Shown here: piece after piece, positions 9,088 to 19,540 of the stretch | Position numbering within the stretch: the first letter of the stretch is position 1 | Layout: each line of letters opens with the position of its first letter | Source of the DNA: Pseudomonas sp. RIT-PI-AD | GTDB lineage: Bacteria > Pseudomonadota > Gammaproteobacteria > Pseudomonadales > Pseudomonadaceae | Length of the DNA: 64,000 nucleotides | Reading direction: 5' to 3' | Assembly: GCF_025642785.1 (NCBI RefSeq) | Contig: NZ_JANZKU010000007.1 | Span: forward strand, 124,001 to 188,000 | Program-made: the position numbers and the translations under genes | Notes under the pieces: generated by a model | Databases searched by the model: none | What the model was told of the DNA's origin: nothing | What the model saw: the letters and a program-made list of their open reading frames with translations, nothing else

Positions 9088-9696
9088 TCAGAGCAAGGGT
9101 TTCAGGGTAGGCCAGAGATTGTCGAGCAACTTCGCCTGGGCCGTGGCGGCCGGATGGATGCCGTCGGCCTGCATCATGCCGGGAACCCCACCCACGCCGT
9201 CGAGAAAAAACGGCACCAGCGCCACGTTCTTGCCGTCCGCCAATGTCTGGTAGACCTGGGCGAAATCCCGAGTGTAGCGCGCGCCATAGTTGGGCGGCAG
9301 GCGCATGCCCAGCAACAGGACGCGCGCACCCTGCTTTTGCGCATCGTCGATCATCGACGCAAGATTCTGTTGCAATTGCGCGGGGGGCTGCCCGCGCAGC
9401 CCATCGTTGCCGCCCAGTTCCAGGATCACCACCTCGGGCCGATGCTCGCCAAGCAGCGCCGGCAGCCGCGCGAGGCCGCCTGCACTGGTGTCGCCGCTGA
9501 TAGACGCGTTCACCACCTTGCGCTCCAACCCCTCCTTGCGCAGGCGCTGCTCCAGCAGGGCGACCCAACCCTGGCTGGTATCCAGGCCCAAAGCCGCGCT
9601 GATACTATCCCCGACGACCAGTACGGTCCCCGCCACTGCCTGCTGCGCGAGCAACAAGAACGCCACCAGGCAGCCCCGCATCAACCCTTTACGCAT
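9088..9696 (-). CDS. tesA: Periplasmic multifunctional esterase/thioesterase TesA
   Basis: The 202-residue GDSL/SGNH hydrolase has an N-terminal signal peptide (MRKGLMRGCLVAFLLLAQQA). Block I is VVGDSIS (Ser31), then SGDTSAGG, GGNDGLRG (Asn97) and DGIHP (Asp178, His181). It cleaves acyl esters and acyl-CoA in the periplasm. Starts at 9708 or 9681 are possible; 9696 gives the expected length. The gene diverges from the ABC exporter ATPase with only 10 nt between the two start codons, so each promoter must lie inside the other gene or further away. Confidence 0.93.
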   Translation of the reverse strand: MRKGLMRGCLVAFLLLAQQAVAGTVLVVGDSISAALGLDTSQGWVALLEQRLRKEGLERKVVNASISGDTSAGGLARLPALLGEHRPEVVILELGGNDGLRGQPPAQLQQNLASMIDDAQKQGARVLLLGMRLPPNYGARYTRDFAQVYQTLADGKNVALVPFFLDGVGGVPGMMQADGIHPAATAQAKLLDNLWPTLKPLL

Positions 9697-9706
9697 CGGA
9701 TTCTCC

Positions 9707-10393
9707 ATGGGCGCAAGCATTCTCAATGCGCGGAACCTTAGCAAAGTGGTTCCCAGTGCGGAAGGCGAACTGACCATCCTGCACGATCTCACCCTGGAAC
9801 TGGCGCGCGGCGATAGCCTGGCCATCATCGGCAGCTCCGGCTCGGGCAAATCCACCCTGCTCGGCCTGCTCGCCGGTCTCGACCTGCCCAGCGCCGGCAG
9901 CGTCGAGTTGGCCGGCCATGCCCTGGAGCGCCTGGACGAAGACCAGCGCGCCCGGGTGCGCGCCGAGCACGTCGGCTTCGTCTTCCAGTCCTTCCAGCTC
10001 CTCGACAGCCTCAACGCCCTGGAAAACGTCATGCTGCCCCTTGAGCTGGAAGGCCGCGACGACGCCCGTGCCCGCGCCACCGACCTGCTCGCCCGGGTCG
10101 GCCTCGGCCAGCGCCTGAGCCATTACCCACGCCAGTTGTCCGGTGGCGAGCAGCAGCGGGTGGCGATCGCCCGGGCATTCGCCGCCGAGCCGGCCGTGCT
10201 GTTCGCCGACGAGCCCACCGGCAACCTCGACAGCCATACCGGCGAACGCATCAGCGACCTGCTGTTCCAGCTCAACCAGGAACGCGGCACCACACTGGTG
10301 CTGGTGACCCACGACACACGCCTGGCCCAGCGTTGCCATCGTTCGATTCGCCTGGAAGGCGGACGCCTGGTGGCCGAAGTGGAGGATCGATGA
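9707..10393 (+). CDS. ABC transporter ATP-binding protein (YbbA/LolD-like)
   Basis: The 228-residue ATPase has Walker A GSSGSGKST, Q-loop FVFQSFQLL, signature LSGGEQQR, Walker B AVLFADEPTGNLD and the switch His in VLVTHD. It belongs to the MacB/LolD/YbbA group that pairs with FtsX-like permeases. Its stop overlaps the permease start (ATGA). The divergent tesA-ybbA-ybbP arrangement is conserved from E. coli. Its substrate is not established. Confidence 0.93.
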   Translation: MGASILNARNLSKVVPSAEGELTILHDLTLELARGDSLAIIGSSGSGKSTLLGLLAGLDLPSAGSVELAGHALERLDEDQRARVRAEHVGFVFQSFQLLDSLNALENVMLPLELEGRDDARARATDLLARVGLGQRLSHYPRQLSGGEQQRVAIARAFAAEPAVLFADEPTGNLDSHTGERISDLLFQLNQERGTTLVLVTHDTRLAQRCHRSIRLEGGRLVAEVEDR

Positions 10394-12894
10394 CCGGCTT
10401 GCCGTTTTCCCGCCTGGCGACCCTGGCGGTCCGTCAACTGGGGCGCGATGCGCGCGCCGGAGAACTGCGCGTGCTGTTCTTCGCCCTGCTCGTGGCGGTC
10501 GCCGCCAGTACCGCCATCGGTTATTTCGGCGCGCGGCTGAACGCCGCGATGGCCTTGCGCGCGACCGAGTTTCTCGGCGCCGATCTGGTGCTCAGCGGGT
10601 CGGCGCCGGCAACGACCGAACAGCTGGACAGCGGCGTGCGCCTGGGCTTGAAACAGGCGCGGGCCGTGGAGTTCTCCAGCGTGGTGGCGAGCAACGCCGG
10701 TATCCAGTTGAGCAGCGTCAAGGCCGTGGACGGCGCCTACCCGCTGCGCGGTGAATTGAAAAGCGCCGCGCAACCCTACGGCGTGGAAACGTCGGGAGGC
10801 GGTCCGCAACCGGGCGAAGCCTGGGTGGAGGGCCGCCTGCTCAGCGCCCTCGATCTGAAGATCGGCGACGGCATAGAGGTGGGCATGAAGACCCTGCGCC
10901 TCAGTCGCGTCCTCACCTACGAACCCGACCGCGCGGGCGATTTCTATAGCCTTACCCCGCGTGTCCTGATCAACCTTGCCGACCTGGACGCCACCGGCGT
11001 GGTGCAACCCGGCAGCCGGGTACGCTACCGGGAACTCTGGAGCGGTACGCCGGAGGCCCTCAGTGCTTATCGCCAGGCGATCGAACCGGGCCTGGCCGCC
11101 AACCAGCGCCTGGAAGACGCCCGCCAGGGCAATCGCCAGATTGGTGGCGCCCTGGGGCGTGCTGAACGCTACCTTAACCTGGCCAGCCTGGCCGCGGTCC
11201 TGCTGGCAGGTGTCGCGGTGGCGCTCTCGGCCAACCGTTTCGCGGCGCGCCGCTTCGATGCCAGTGCCCTGCTGCGCTGCCTCGGCCTATCGCGGCGCGA
11301 AGCCCTGCAGTTGTATGGACTGCAACTGGCGCTGCTCGGTGGCCTGGCCAGCCTCTGCGGAGCGATAGTCGGCTGGCTGGCCCAGCAGGGCCTGTTCATG
11401 ATGCTCGGCGACCTGCTGCCGGCGAGCATTCCGGGCGGGGGCTTCTGGCCCGCCGCGGCGGGTATCGCCACCGGTCTGGTGGCCCTGGCGGGTTTCGCCC
11501 TGCCGCCGCTGGCCGCCCTCGGCCGCGTGCCGCCGTTACGGGTGCTGCGCCGCGACCTGCTGCCGGTCCCGCCGAGCTCCTGGCTGGTGTACGGCACCGC
11601 GCTGCTGGCCCTCGGCCTGATCATGTGGCGCCTGAGCCTCGACCTGCGCCTGACCCTGGCCCTGCTGGGCGGCGGACTGCTCGCCAGCCTGGCGCTCGGC
11701 GGGCTGTTGCTCCTCGGCCTGCGCGTGTTGCGTCGCATGCTGTCCCGCGCCAGCCTGCCCTGGCGCCTCGGACTGGGACAATTGCTGCGCTACCCGCTGG
11801 CGGCGGCCGGGCAATCTCTGGCGTTCGGCTTGATCCTGCTGGCGATGGCGCTGATCGCGCTGCTGCGTGGCGAGTTGTTGGACACCTGGCAGTCCCAATT
11901 GCCGGCTGATGCGCCCAACCAGTTCGCCCTGAACATCCTGCCCGCCGACAAGGATGCCTTCGCCGCTCGCGTGGCCGGTTTGTCGTCGCATCCCGCGCCG
12001 CTCTATCCCGTGGTACCCGGCCGGTTAGTGCGGGTGAACGGCGAACCGGTGAAGCGCCGGGTGAGCAAGGACAGCCAGGGCGAACGGGCGATCCAGCGCG
12101 ACCTCAGCCTGACCTGGGCGGCCGAACTGCCCAGCGAGAACCGCCTGACGGCCGGCACCTGGTGGACGGCCGCTGCACCGGGCGACCTGCCCGGCGTCTC
12201 GGTGGAAAGCAAGCTGGCGGAGAACCTCGGCCTGAAACTGGGCGACCGGCTGGGCTTCAGCATTGGCGGATCGGATCGGGAAGTGCGGGTCACCAGCCTG
12301 CGGGAAGTGAATTGGGACAACTTCCAGCCGAACTTCTACATGATCTTCGCCCCTGGCACCCTGACGGACCTGCCGGCCACCTACATGACCAGCTTCTATA
12401 TGCCACCCCAGCACGACCGCGAGCTGATCGAGCTGTCGCGCGCCTTCCCGACGGTCACCCTGCTGCAGGTCGAGGCGATCCTCGCGCAACTGCGCAGCAT
12501 CCTCGCCCAGGTCACCCTGGCGATCGAGTTCGTCCTGCTGTTCGTGCTGGCGGCAGGTCTGGCGGTGCTGTTCGCCGGCCTGCAGGCAACCCTCGACGAG
12601 CGCATCCGGCAAGGCGCCCTGCTACGCGCCCTGGGCGCCGAACGCCGCCTGCTGGTACGTGCACGCCGCACCGAGTTCGCCCTGCTCGGGGCGGCCAGCG
12701 GACTGCTCGCAGCGGTAGGGTGCGAACTGGTCAGTGCATTGCTCTACACCTACGCCTTCGATCTGCACTGGAACCTCCATCCGTGGCTGCTGCTGTTGCC
12801 ACTGCTGGGCGCCGTATTGGTGGCGGGCGCCGGCGTGTTCGGCACCCGCCGGGCGCTGAACGCCAGCCCGCTGACGGTGCTGCGCGAAGCCTGA
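10390..12894 (+). CDS. FtsX-like ABC permease (YbbP type)
   Basis: The 834-residue permease has an N-terminal transmembrane helix (about 30-50), a large periplasmic domain, a middle cluster of helices (about 270-490, including [21 protein letters not shown]), a second periplasmic domain and three C-terminal helices with the FtsX/MacB_PCD domain ([25 protein letters not shown]). This duplicated architecture is typical of YbbP. It forms an inner-membrane complex with the upstream ATPase through a 4-nt overlap. It probably handles lipids or cell-envelope molecules; this is inferred from relatives. Confidence 0.92.
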   Translation: MTGLPFSRLATLAVRQLGRDARAGELRVLFFALLVAVAASTAIGYFGARLNAAMALRATEFLGADLVLSGSAPATTEQLDSGVRLGLKQARAVEFSSVVASNAGIQLSSVKAVDGAYPLRGELKSAAQPYGVETSGGGPQPGEAWVEGRLLSALDLKIGDGIEVGMKTLRLSRVLTYEPDRAGDFYSLTPRVLINLADLDATGVVQPGSRVRYRELWSGTPEALSAYRQAIEPGLAANQRLEDARQGNRQIGGALGRAERYLNLASLAAVLLAGVAVALSANRFAARRFDASALLRCLGLSRREALQLYGLQLALLGGLASLCGAIVGWLAQQGLFMMLGDLLPASIPGGGFWPAAAGIATGLVALAGFALPPLAALGRVPPLRVLRRDLLPVPPSSWLVYGTALLALGLIMWRLSLDLRLTLALLGGGLLASLALGGLLLLGLRVLRRMLSRASLPWRLGLGQLLRYPLAAAGQSLAFGLILLAMALIALLRGELLDTWQSQLPADAPNQFALNILPADKDAFAARVAGLSSHPAPLYPVVPGRLVRVNGEPVKRRVSKDSQGERAIQRDLSLTWAAELPSENRLTAGTWWTAAAPGDLPGVSVESKLAENLGLKLGDRLGFSIGGSDREVRVTSLREVNWDNFQPNFYMIFAPGTLTDLPATYMTSFYMPPQHDRELIELSRAFPTVTLLQVEAILAQLRSILAQVTLAIEFVLLFVLAAGLAVLFAGLQATLDERIRQGALLRALGAERRLLVRARRTEFALLGAASGLLAAVGCELVSALLYTYAFDLHWNLHPWLLLLPLLGAVLVAGAGVFGTRRALNASPLTVLREA

Positions 12895-12928
12895 TAGGCT
12901 TCGCGCTCCGCTTTCCGCCAGGACCGCC

Positions 12929-13426
12929 ATGAGTCGCTATCGCCCGCCCCGCTCCGCCGGCACGCCGTTGATCACCCCCGAAGGCGAGGCGCGCCTGCGG
13001 GCGGAACTGCACGAACTCTGGCACGTGCGCCGACCGCAAGTGACCCAGGCGGTGAGCGAAGCCGCCGCCCTCGGCGATCGCTCGGAAAACGCCGAATACA
13101 TTTACGGCAAGAAGATGTTGCGCGAGATCGACAGCCGGGTGCGCTTCCTCACCAAGCGACTGGAAAACCTGAAAGTGGTGTGCGAGCGCCCGAGCGATCC
13201 GAACAAGGTGTATTTCGGCGCCTGGGTGACTCTGGAAGACGAGGAAGGCGAAGAAACCCGTTATCGCATCGTCGGCCCCGACGAGTTGGATCTGAAACAC
13301 AACCACATCAGCATCGACTCTCCATTGGCACGCGCCTTGGTCGGCAAGGTACTCGACGCCGAAGTGCGGGTCGCCACACCGAATGGCGAGAAGTGTTGGT
13401 ACGTCGTGGCAATCGATTACCCCTGA
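12929..13426 (+). CDS. greB: Transcript cleavage factor GreB
   Basis: The 165-residue protein has an N-terminal coiled coil with the tip signature [20 protein letters not shown] (about residues 49-68), which carries the acidic residues inserted in the RNA polymerase secondary channel. A C-terminal FKBP-like domain contains [15 protein letters not shown]. It rescues backtracked RNA polymerase by RNA cleavage. The [11 protein letters not shown] pattern distinguishes GreB from GreA. It starts 34 nt after the permease gene and may be read through from it. Confidence 0.95.
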   Translation: MSRYRPPRSAGTPLITPEGEARLRAELHELWHVRRPQVTQAVSEAAALGDRSENAEYIYGKKMLREIDSRVRFLTKRLENLKVVCERPSDPNKVYFGAWVTLEDEEGEETRYRIVGPDELDLKHNHISIDSPLARALVGKVLDAEVRVATPNGEKCWYVVAIDYP

Positions 13427-13460
13427 GCCCACCGCTTCAGGATAATGCCATCTCGTGCGC

Positions 13461-13766
13461 TCAGCGCCGGGTGATCAGCCCCTGGCGCGCGACCCTTACC
13501 AGTTCGCTCACGACCTCGTGCAGGTGTTCCGCGTCGGGTGACTGGATCACCGCCAGATCGAAGCTGTCACGGGGGAAACGGCGCAGGGATTCGCCCTCGC
13601 GGACGAACTGGATGAGGAAGGTGGAAGGGCCGGACCAGCGCTTCGGCCAGCCGTCCAGGTAACGCAGCAGCGTCGGTTGGTGATCCCCGCCGAGGAGTAT
13701 GCGTGGATTGCGCAGGATCAGGCCGGTGGTAATCGGGGCCAGGCGTATGAAGGGTTGGGGTGTCAT
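13461..13766 (-). CDS. Small conserved protein, partial resemblance to methyltransferase C-terminus
   Basis: This 101-residue protein starts MTPQPFIRLAPITTGLILRN. FDLAVIQSPDAEHLHEVVSELVRVARQGLITRR resembles the FDL...EHL..L.E..RVL.PGG strand-helix segment of class I methyltransferases, but the SAM-binding glycine loop is absent. It is therefore either a degenerate or truncated relative or an unrelated fold. It converges on greB, matching PA2860 in position. Function unknown. Confidence 0.55.
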   Translation of the reverse strand: MTPQPFIRLAPITTGLILRNPRILLGGDHQPTLLRYLDGWPKRWSGPSTFLIQFVREGESLRRFPRDSFDLAVIQSPDAEHLHEVVSELVRVARQGLITRR

Positions 13767-15247
<1,481 letters not shown>

Positions 15248-15255
15248 CCCCGAAG

Positions 15256-15280
15256 CGCCGGAGCCGATTCGGCTCCGGCG
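15256..15280 (+). terminator. Hairpin between lipA and foldase gene
   Basis: A perfect 10-bp stem CGCCGGAGCC/GGCTCCGGCG with a 5-nt loop lies directly after the lipA stop and lacks a T-tract. It could stabilise the lipA mRNA end or attenuate read-through, giving less foldase than lipase. Confidence 0.65.
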
Positions 15281-15299
15281 TCCTAGCCGAGCCCTGCCC

Positions 15300-16340
15300 G
15301 TGAAAAAACTATTGATTCTGCTTCCGCTGATGTTCGGCATCAGCCTTGCCGTACTGCTTTACCTGCCCCTCGCCGATGCGCCGAATCCGGCACCCGCCGC
15401 CACCTCGGCTACCCCAGCCCCGCGTCCGTCCACGTCGGGCTCGCCTGCTCCCGCCACGGGCGAAACCGTCCAGGCGGCGTCAACCGGCAAGCCACAGGCG
15501 CCTCCCCTACCCGCCTCCTTCAGCGGCACCCAGGTGGATGGGCAGTTCCAACTGGACGCGGCGGGCAACCTGCTGATCGGCGAGGAAATCCGGCACATCT
15601 TCGATTACTTCCTCAGCGCCATGGGCGAGGAGCCCTTGAAGACCAGCCTCGACCGCTTGCGCGCCCACATCGACCGCCAGTTGCAGTCTCCGGCGCGCGA
15701 GCAGGCCCAGGCACTGCTCGGTCAGTACCTCGACTACAAGCGTGAACTGGTGGGCCTGGAGCGCGACCTGCCCCAGCGTCCCGACCTGGATATCCTGCGC
15801 CAGCGGGAGGCCGCGGTGCGGGCATTGCGCGCGCGGATTTTCAGCGAGGAAGCGCACCGCGCGTTCTTCGCCGGCGAAGAGGCCTATAACGGCTTCAGCC
15901 TCGAACGCCTGGCGATCCTGCACGACGAGCGATTGGACCCGCAGGCGAAGGCGGCCGCCATCGACCGTTTGCGCGAGAGCCTGCCCGAGGAGGCCCAAGC
16001 CAGCGTTCTGCCGCAGTTGCACAGCGACTTGCGCCAACGCACCGCCGAGTTGCAGGCCCAGGGCGCGAGCGCGGCGCAGATCCGCGAACTGCGCCAGCAG
16101 GCCGTGGGCGCCGAGGCAACCGTGCGCCTGGAAGCCCTGGATCGTCGGCGCAGCGATTGGCAGGCGCGCCTGCAACGCTATCGCGACGACAAGGCCCGCT
16201 TGCAGGCTAACCCGGGCCTGAGCGAAAGCGATCGAAACGCCGCCCTCCAGCGTCTGGCGGAAGAAGGCTTCGACGAGCGAGAGCGCCTGCGTTTGTCCGC
16301 GGCGGAGGAACTGGCGACCTCGAGAGCGCGCCCACTTTGA
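15300..16340 (+). CDS. lifO: Lipase-specific foldase (Lif/LipH)
   Basis: The 346-residue steric chaperone begins with a GTG. It has one membrane anchor (about residues 4-23), a long Pro/Ala/Thr-rich linker (about 25-70) and an all-helical chaperone domain. In Lif proteins a conserved motif of type RxxFDYxxSxxGE is needed to activate the lipase; here it reads [14 protein letters not shown] (about 99-112). It is anchored in the inner membrane and acts in the periplasm on LipA. No clear ribosome-binding site precedes the GTG, and a strong hairpin lies 20 nt upstream; both suggest it is made in lower amounts than LipA. Confidence 0.95.
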   Translation: MKKLLILLPLMFGISLAVLLYLPLADAPNPAPAATSATPAPRPSTSGSPAPATGETVQAASTGKPQAPPLPASFSGTQVDGQFQLDAAGNLLIGEEIRHIFDYFLSAMGEEPLKTSLDRLRAHIDRQLQSPAREQAQALLGQYLDYKRELVGLERDLPQRPDLDILRQREAAVRALRARIFSEEAHRAFFAGEEAYNGFSLERLAILHDERLDPQAKAAAIDRLRESLPEEAQASVLPQLHSDLRQRTAELQAQGASAAQIRELRQQAVGAEATVRLEALDRRRSDWQARLQRYRDDKARLQANPGLSESDRNAALQRLAEEGFDERERLRLSAAEELATSRARPL

Positions 16341-16388
16341 CGCGAAGGTAACGGACGCGGCGACCCGCGTCCGTGTGCCTGGCGCTAC

Positions 16389-16823
16389 TCAGCGGGACAG
16401 GCGACGATCCAGCGACAGCGGGCCTGCGCCCTCGACCAGGAGAGTGGCGGCGATCAACGCCAGGATCATCGCGTATTCGAAGCCGTTTTCGGTAATGAAG
16501 AAGCCGTTGGCCCAATGGACGCTGGCGATCGCCACCAACATCGCCACGATCAGGGCAACCGCAGCCGGACGCACCAGCAAGCCGACCAGCAGCGCCAAGC
16601 CACCGAAGAACTCGGCGCTGCCCGCCATCAACGCCATCAGGTAACCCGGGCTCAGGCCGATGGATTCCATCCACTGGCCGACCCCGGCCAGGCCATAGCC
16701 GCCGAACCAGCCGAACAATTTCTGCGAACCGTGGGCCATGAAGGTCAGCCCGGTGACGATTCGGAGCAGGGCAATGCCGTACCCGGCACGGGTGGCGAAC
16801 AGCGATTTGAGAGCGATGGACAT
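16389..16823 (-). CDS. DoxX family membrane protein
   Basis: The 144-residue protein has four transmembrane helices and typical DoxX/YphA features: LLRIVTGLTFMAHGSQKLFGWFGG near the N-terminus and AEFFGGLALLVGLLVRPAAVAL in the middle. The family is linked to redox and thiol stress in some bacteria, but the biochemical role is not settled. It is monocistronic. An inverted repeat CGATATTA/TAATATCG lies 50-86 nt upstream of its start and could be an operator. Confidence 0.88.
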   Translation of the reverse strand: MSIALKSLFATRAGYGIALLRIVTGLTFMAHGSQKLFGWFGGYGLAGVGQWMESIGLSPGYLMALMAGSAEFFGGLALLVGLLVRPAAVALIVAMLVAIASVHWANGFFITENGFEYAMILALIAATLLVEGAGPLSLDRRLSR

Positions 16824-16872
16824 GGCGAAAAACCTGTGAAAGGGAATGTGTCGCCATTCTATTCAAGAGGGC

Positions 16873-16909
16873 CGATATTAAAACCGCAAAAAACCCGGCT
16901 CTAATATCG
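16873..16909. repeat. Inverted repeat upstream of doxX-like gene
   Basis: Two perfect 8-nt arms, CGATATTA (16873-16880) and TAATATCG (16902-16909), flank a 21-nt spacer containing A6CCCGG. It is either an operator for the DoxX gene or a terminator of the upstream transglycosylase gene on the minus strand, where AGCCGGGTTTTTT is read. Confidence 0.4.
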
Positions 16910-16919
16910 ACTTATTCAA

Positions 16920-18338
16920 TCATTTGTCACGACTGGCCAATTTCTGCGCGGGTTCCAGACGCTCGCGATCCCGGTCATACGCCAAGTAGTACTTGTTTAC
17001 GCTGTTCACGTAGCTGACCACACCCATCCCCACCTGCTCGGCGGCGATGCGCTCGACCTGGAAGAACCACTGGTTGGGGTTGAGGCCCCGCCGACGGGCT
17101 TCGGCACGCAGGCTCTGCACCCGCTCCGGGCCCATGTTGTAGGCGGCCAGGACGAACGCCATGCGCTCGCGCTCATTGAGCTTGGGGCTGCCGAAGAACA
17201 TGCGCCGCAGCTTGGCCATGTACTTGGCAGAAGCCTGCACGTTGCTTTCCAGGCTGTGGATGTCGTTGACGCCCACGCTGTTGGCGGCACTGGAGGTGAT
17301 CTGCATCAGGCCGGTGGCGCCGCTGGCGCCCCGGGCCTTGGGATCGAGGCTGGACTCCTTGAAGGCTACTGCCGCCAGGTTCAACCAGTCCAGCTGGTTC
17401 TGCCCGGCGTAACGCTGCAGGACCGGCCGCAATTTTTCCAGGCGCTGGCGATCGGCGCGTTCCAGGGGCGTATGGACTTTGTACAGGCGTCGATAGACCC
17501 GTTGGAAGACCACGTCCTGATCCGCCGGCGTGCGATAGCCGTTGAGAAAACGATCGATGCTCGCGTGCAGGATGCCGGCGTCGCGCCGGGTGAACCAGAC
17601 CATGTCGCCGCGGTTATCGAGAACCAGATGGCGCTCGATGCGCAGCTTCGGCATCACCTTGGCCCAACGTTCGGCGATCGGTTGCTCGGCGGCCGTGACG
17701 GAGAAAATGCCGGCCTGGACCATCTCCAGCACGTCTTCCACCGCCAAGCTGGGATCGACCCATTCCACCTTGATCGGCGCCAGCTTGCGCAGGGCCAGGC
17801 GCTGGTTCACGTCGCGCACCGCATCGCCGGCGGCGCTGCCCGCGGGCAGGGTCAGGGTGCGTCCGGCGAGCTGTTCGAGCCGCTTGTAGCGTCGCTCGCC
17901 CTGGCGACTGACCAGTACCAGCGGAACATCATGGCGAATCGGCGCGCTGGCGCGGATATCGGGGCCGCCGTGCAGGCCGATGAGCTCGCCCGGCGCGACC
18001 ACGTCGCCCTCGCCCCTCTGGAGCGCGGCGAGCAGTTGATCCTTGGCCTTGGGAATCAGCTTCAGGCTGATCCGGCGTCCCTGGGCGTCACGGTTGAGGT
18101 ATTGCTCGAAGGCCCGCAGGCGGTGGTATTCGACACCGATGGCCTCGCCGTTGACCTCTCCAGAGCTGTTGCGGCTCTGATTGACCAGCACGCGGAGAAC
18201 CCCGCTGCGGCGGATCTCGGCCAGGTCACGGGCGTTGCTCGGCTGTTGCCAGGCCTCGGGTGGGCCCACCAGACGGGCGGCCGCCGGAAAGGGCAGCAAC
18301 GCCAGCACACAGAATATGATCGGTAACGTTCGGGTCAT
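16920..18338 (-). CDS. Membrane-bound lytic murein transglycosylase F family (MltF2-like)
   Basis: The 472-residue protein has a signal peptide (about 1-21), an SBP_bac_3-like solute-binding domain (about 45-270) and a C-terminal goose-type lysozyme/SLT domain (about 310-440). The catalytic Glu328 is in FKESSLDPKARG, with GATGLMQI and AYNMGPERV downstream. It cleaves peptidoglycan to 1,6-anhydromuropeptides, and the SBP-like domain is a regulatory module in MltF. Its position between lifO/DoxX and tatD matches PA2865 (MltF2) as I recall. Confidence 0.9.
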   Translation of the reverse strand: MTRTLPIIFCVLALLPFPAAARLVGPPEAWQQPSNARDLAEIRRSGVLRVLVNQSRNSSGEVNGEAIGVEYHRLRAFEQYLNRDAQGRRISLKLIPKAKDQLLAALQRGEGDVVAPGELIGLHGGPDIRASAPIRHDVPLVLVSRQGERRYKRLEQLAGRTLTLPAGSAAGDAVRDVNQRLALRKLAPIKVEWVDPSLAVEDVLEMVQAGIFSVTAAEQPIAERWAKVMPKLRIERHLVLDNRGDMVWFTRRDAGILHASIDRFLNGYRTPADQDVVFQRVYRRLYKVHTPLERADRQRLEKLRPVLQRYAGQNQLDWLNLAAVAFKESSLDPKARGASGATGLMQITSSAANSVGVNDIHSLESNVQASAKYMAKLRRMFFGSPKLNERERMAFVLAAYNMGPERVQSLRAEARRRGLNPNQWFFQVERIAAEQVGMGVVSYVNSVNKYYLAYDRDRERLEPAQKLASRDK

Positions 18339-18584
18339 CTGTTCTCCAGGGCCAAAGATGCCGGCGCGGGCCGAAACCCACTCAACAGCACGCCCTAAAT
18401 AGTCCTTGCCCCATGTATTCCCTGTTGCGTTCGGGGCTCGGAGGGTCTCACAGGAGGTTTCCGATTACCAGTCCCGGGCCAGTAATGACATCAGGATAAG
18501 TCCACAAGCTACTGTAAACATTGACTTTATTAAAATCGCCCCGAGCTTTGATATGCTGCCCTGCTACAAGTTCGAGGTAGCACC

Positions 18585-19397
18585 ATGCAACTCATCGACA
18601 TTGGCGTCAATCTGACCCACCCCAGCTTCGACGGGCAGCGCCAGGCGCTGGTGGAGCGGGCCTTCGCCGCCGGGGTCGAGCAAATGGTGTTGACCGGCAC
18701 CGACGCCGAGGACAGCGAATTGGCGCTGGAGCTGTGCCGGTCCCTCGACTCCGATGGCGCGCGCCTGTTCAGCACCGCGGGCGTCCACCCCCATGAGGCG
18801 CGCCACTGGAACGACGCTGTCGCGGGACGCCTGGATGCCCTGCTGCGCGAGCCCGAAGTGCGCGCGGTAGGTGAATGCGGACTGGATTTCAACCGCGACT
18901 TCTCTCCACGGCCCTTGCAGGAAAAGGCCTTGGAAGCCCAACTCGCCATGGCTGTTCGGCTGCGCAAACCGGTTTTCCTGCACGAACGCGATGCGGACGA
19001 ACGCCTGCTGGCGATCCTCCGCGAATTCCGCGACGGATTACCGGCCGCCGTCGTGCATTGTTTCACCGGCGAGAAACGCGCGTTGTACCGCTACATGGAT
19101 ATCGACCTGCACATCGGTATCACCGGCTGGATCTGCGACGAACGCCGCGGCACCCACCTGCATGCGTTGGTGGGCGAAATCCCGGCGGGCCGCCTGATGC
19201 TGGAAACCGACGCGCCCTACCTATTGCCACGCAGTTTGCGGCCGAAACCCAAGAGCGGGCACAACGAACCGGCCTTCCTCGTCGAGGTGCTGCGGGAGGT
19301 GGCGCGTCACCGCGGCGAGACGGAGCAGGAACTGGCCCGCCACACCCGCGACTGCGCACGAAGTTTCTTCGGCCTGCCGGTGCCGGCGGCCCTTTGA
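18585..19397 (+). CDS. tatD: TatD family metal-dependent DNase
   Basis: The 270-residue TIM-barrel hydrolase starts [15 protein letters not shown], which closely parallels E. coli TatD. It has [39 protein letters not shown] and [13 protein letters not shown], which contribute the metal ligands. TatD has 3'-5' exonuclease activity on damaged DNA and is not required for Tat export. It is preceded by an AT-rich divergent intergenic region (18339-18584). Confidence 0.92.
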   Translation: MQLIDIGVNLTHPSFDGQRQALVERAFAAGVEQMVLTGTDAEDSELALELCRSLDSDGARLFSTAGVHPHEARHWNDAVAGRLDALLREPEVRAVGECGLDFNRDFSPRPLQEKALEAQLAMAVRLRKPVFLHERDADERLLAILREFRDGLPAAVVHCFTGEKRALYRYMDIDLHIGITGWICDERRGTHLHALVGEIPAGRLMLETDAPYLLPRSLRPKPKSGHNEPAFLVEVLREVARHRGETEQELARHTRDCARSFFGLPVPAAL

Positions 19398-19451
19398 ATA
19401 GGGGCCGATATACTGCTTCGTAGCGGTTCGCCTCGACTGAAAGGCTTTCCG

Positions 19452-19465
19452 TTGATAAAGATCAA
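19452..19465 (+). promoter_or_regulatory. Perfect ANR/Dnr (FNR-type) box
   Basis: TTGATAAAGATCAA matches TTGAT-N4-ATCAA at all ten specified positions. It lies 75 nt upstream of the chemoreceptor start, a distance suited to a class II activated promoter. It predicts oxygen-limited expression of the chemoreceptor. Confidence 0.75.
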
Positions 19466-19540
19466 ACGAGATGGCAGTGTTTCTCATCAGACTGCTGGCA
19501 CCTTGCCTACAGTCCCTTCTAGCCGAGAGCAAGAACAATC

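Noticed and set aside
17256-18326. A 356-codon plus-strand frame opposite mltF2
   Set aside because: No motifs. The opposite strand encodes a complete SBP plus SLT protein with signal peptide.
18521-18557. tatD promoter TTGACT/TATGCT
   Set aside because: Boxes are 25 nt apart, too far for one promoter.
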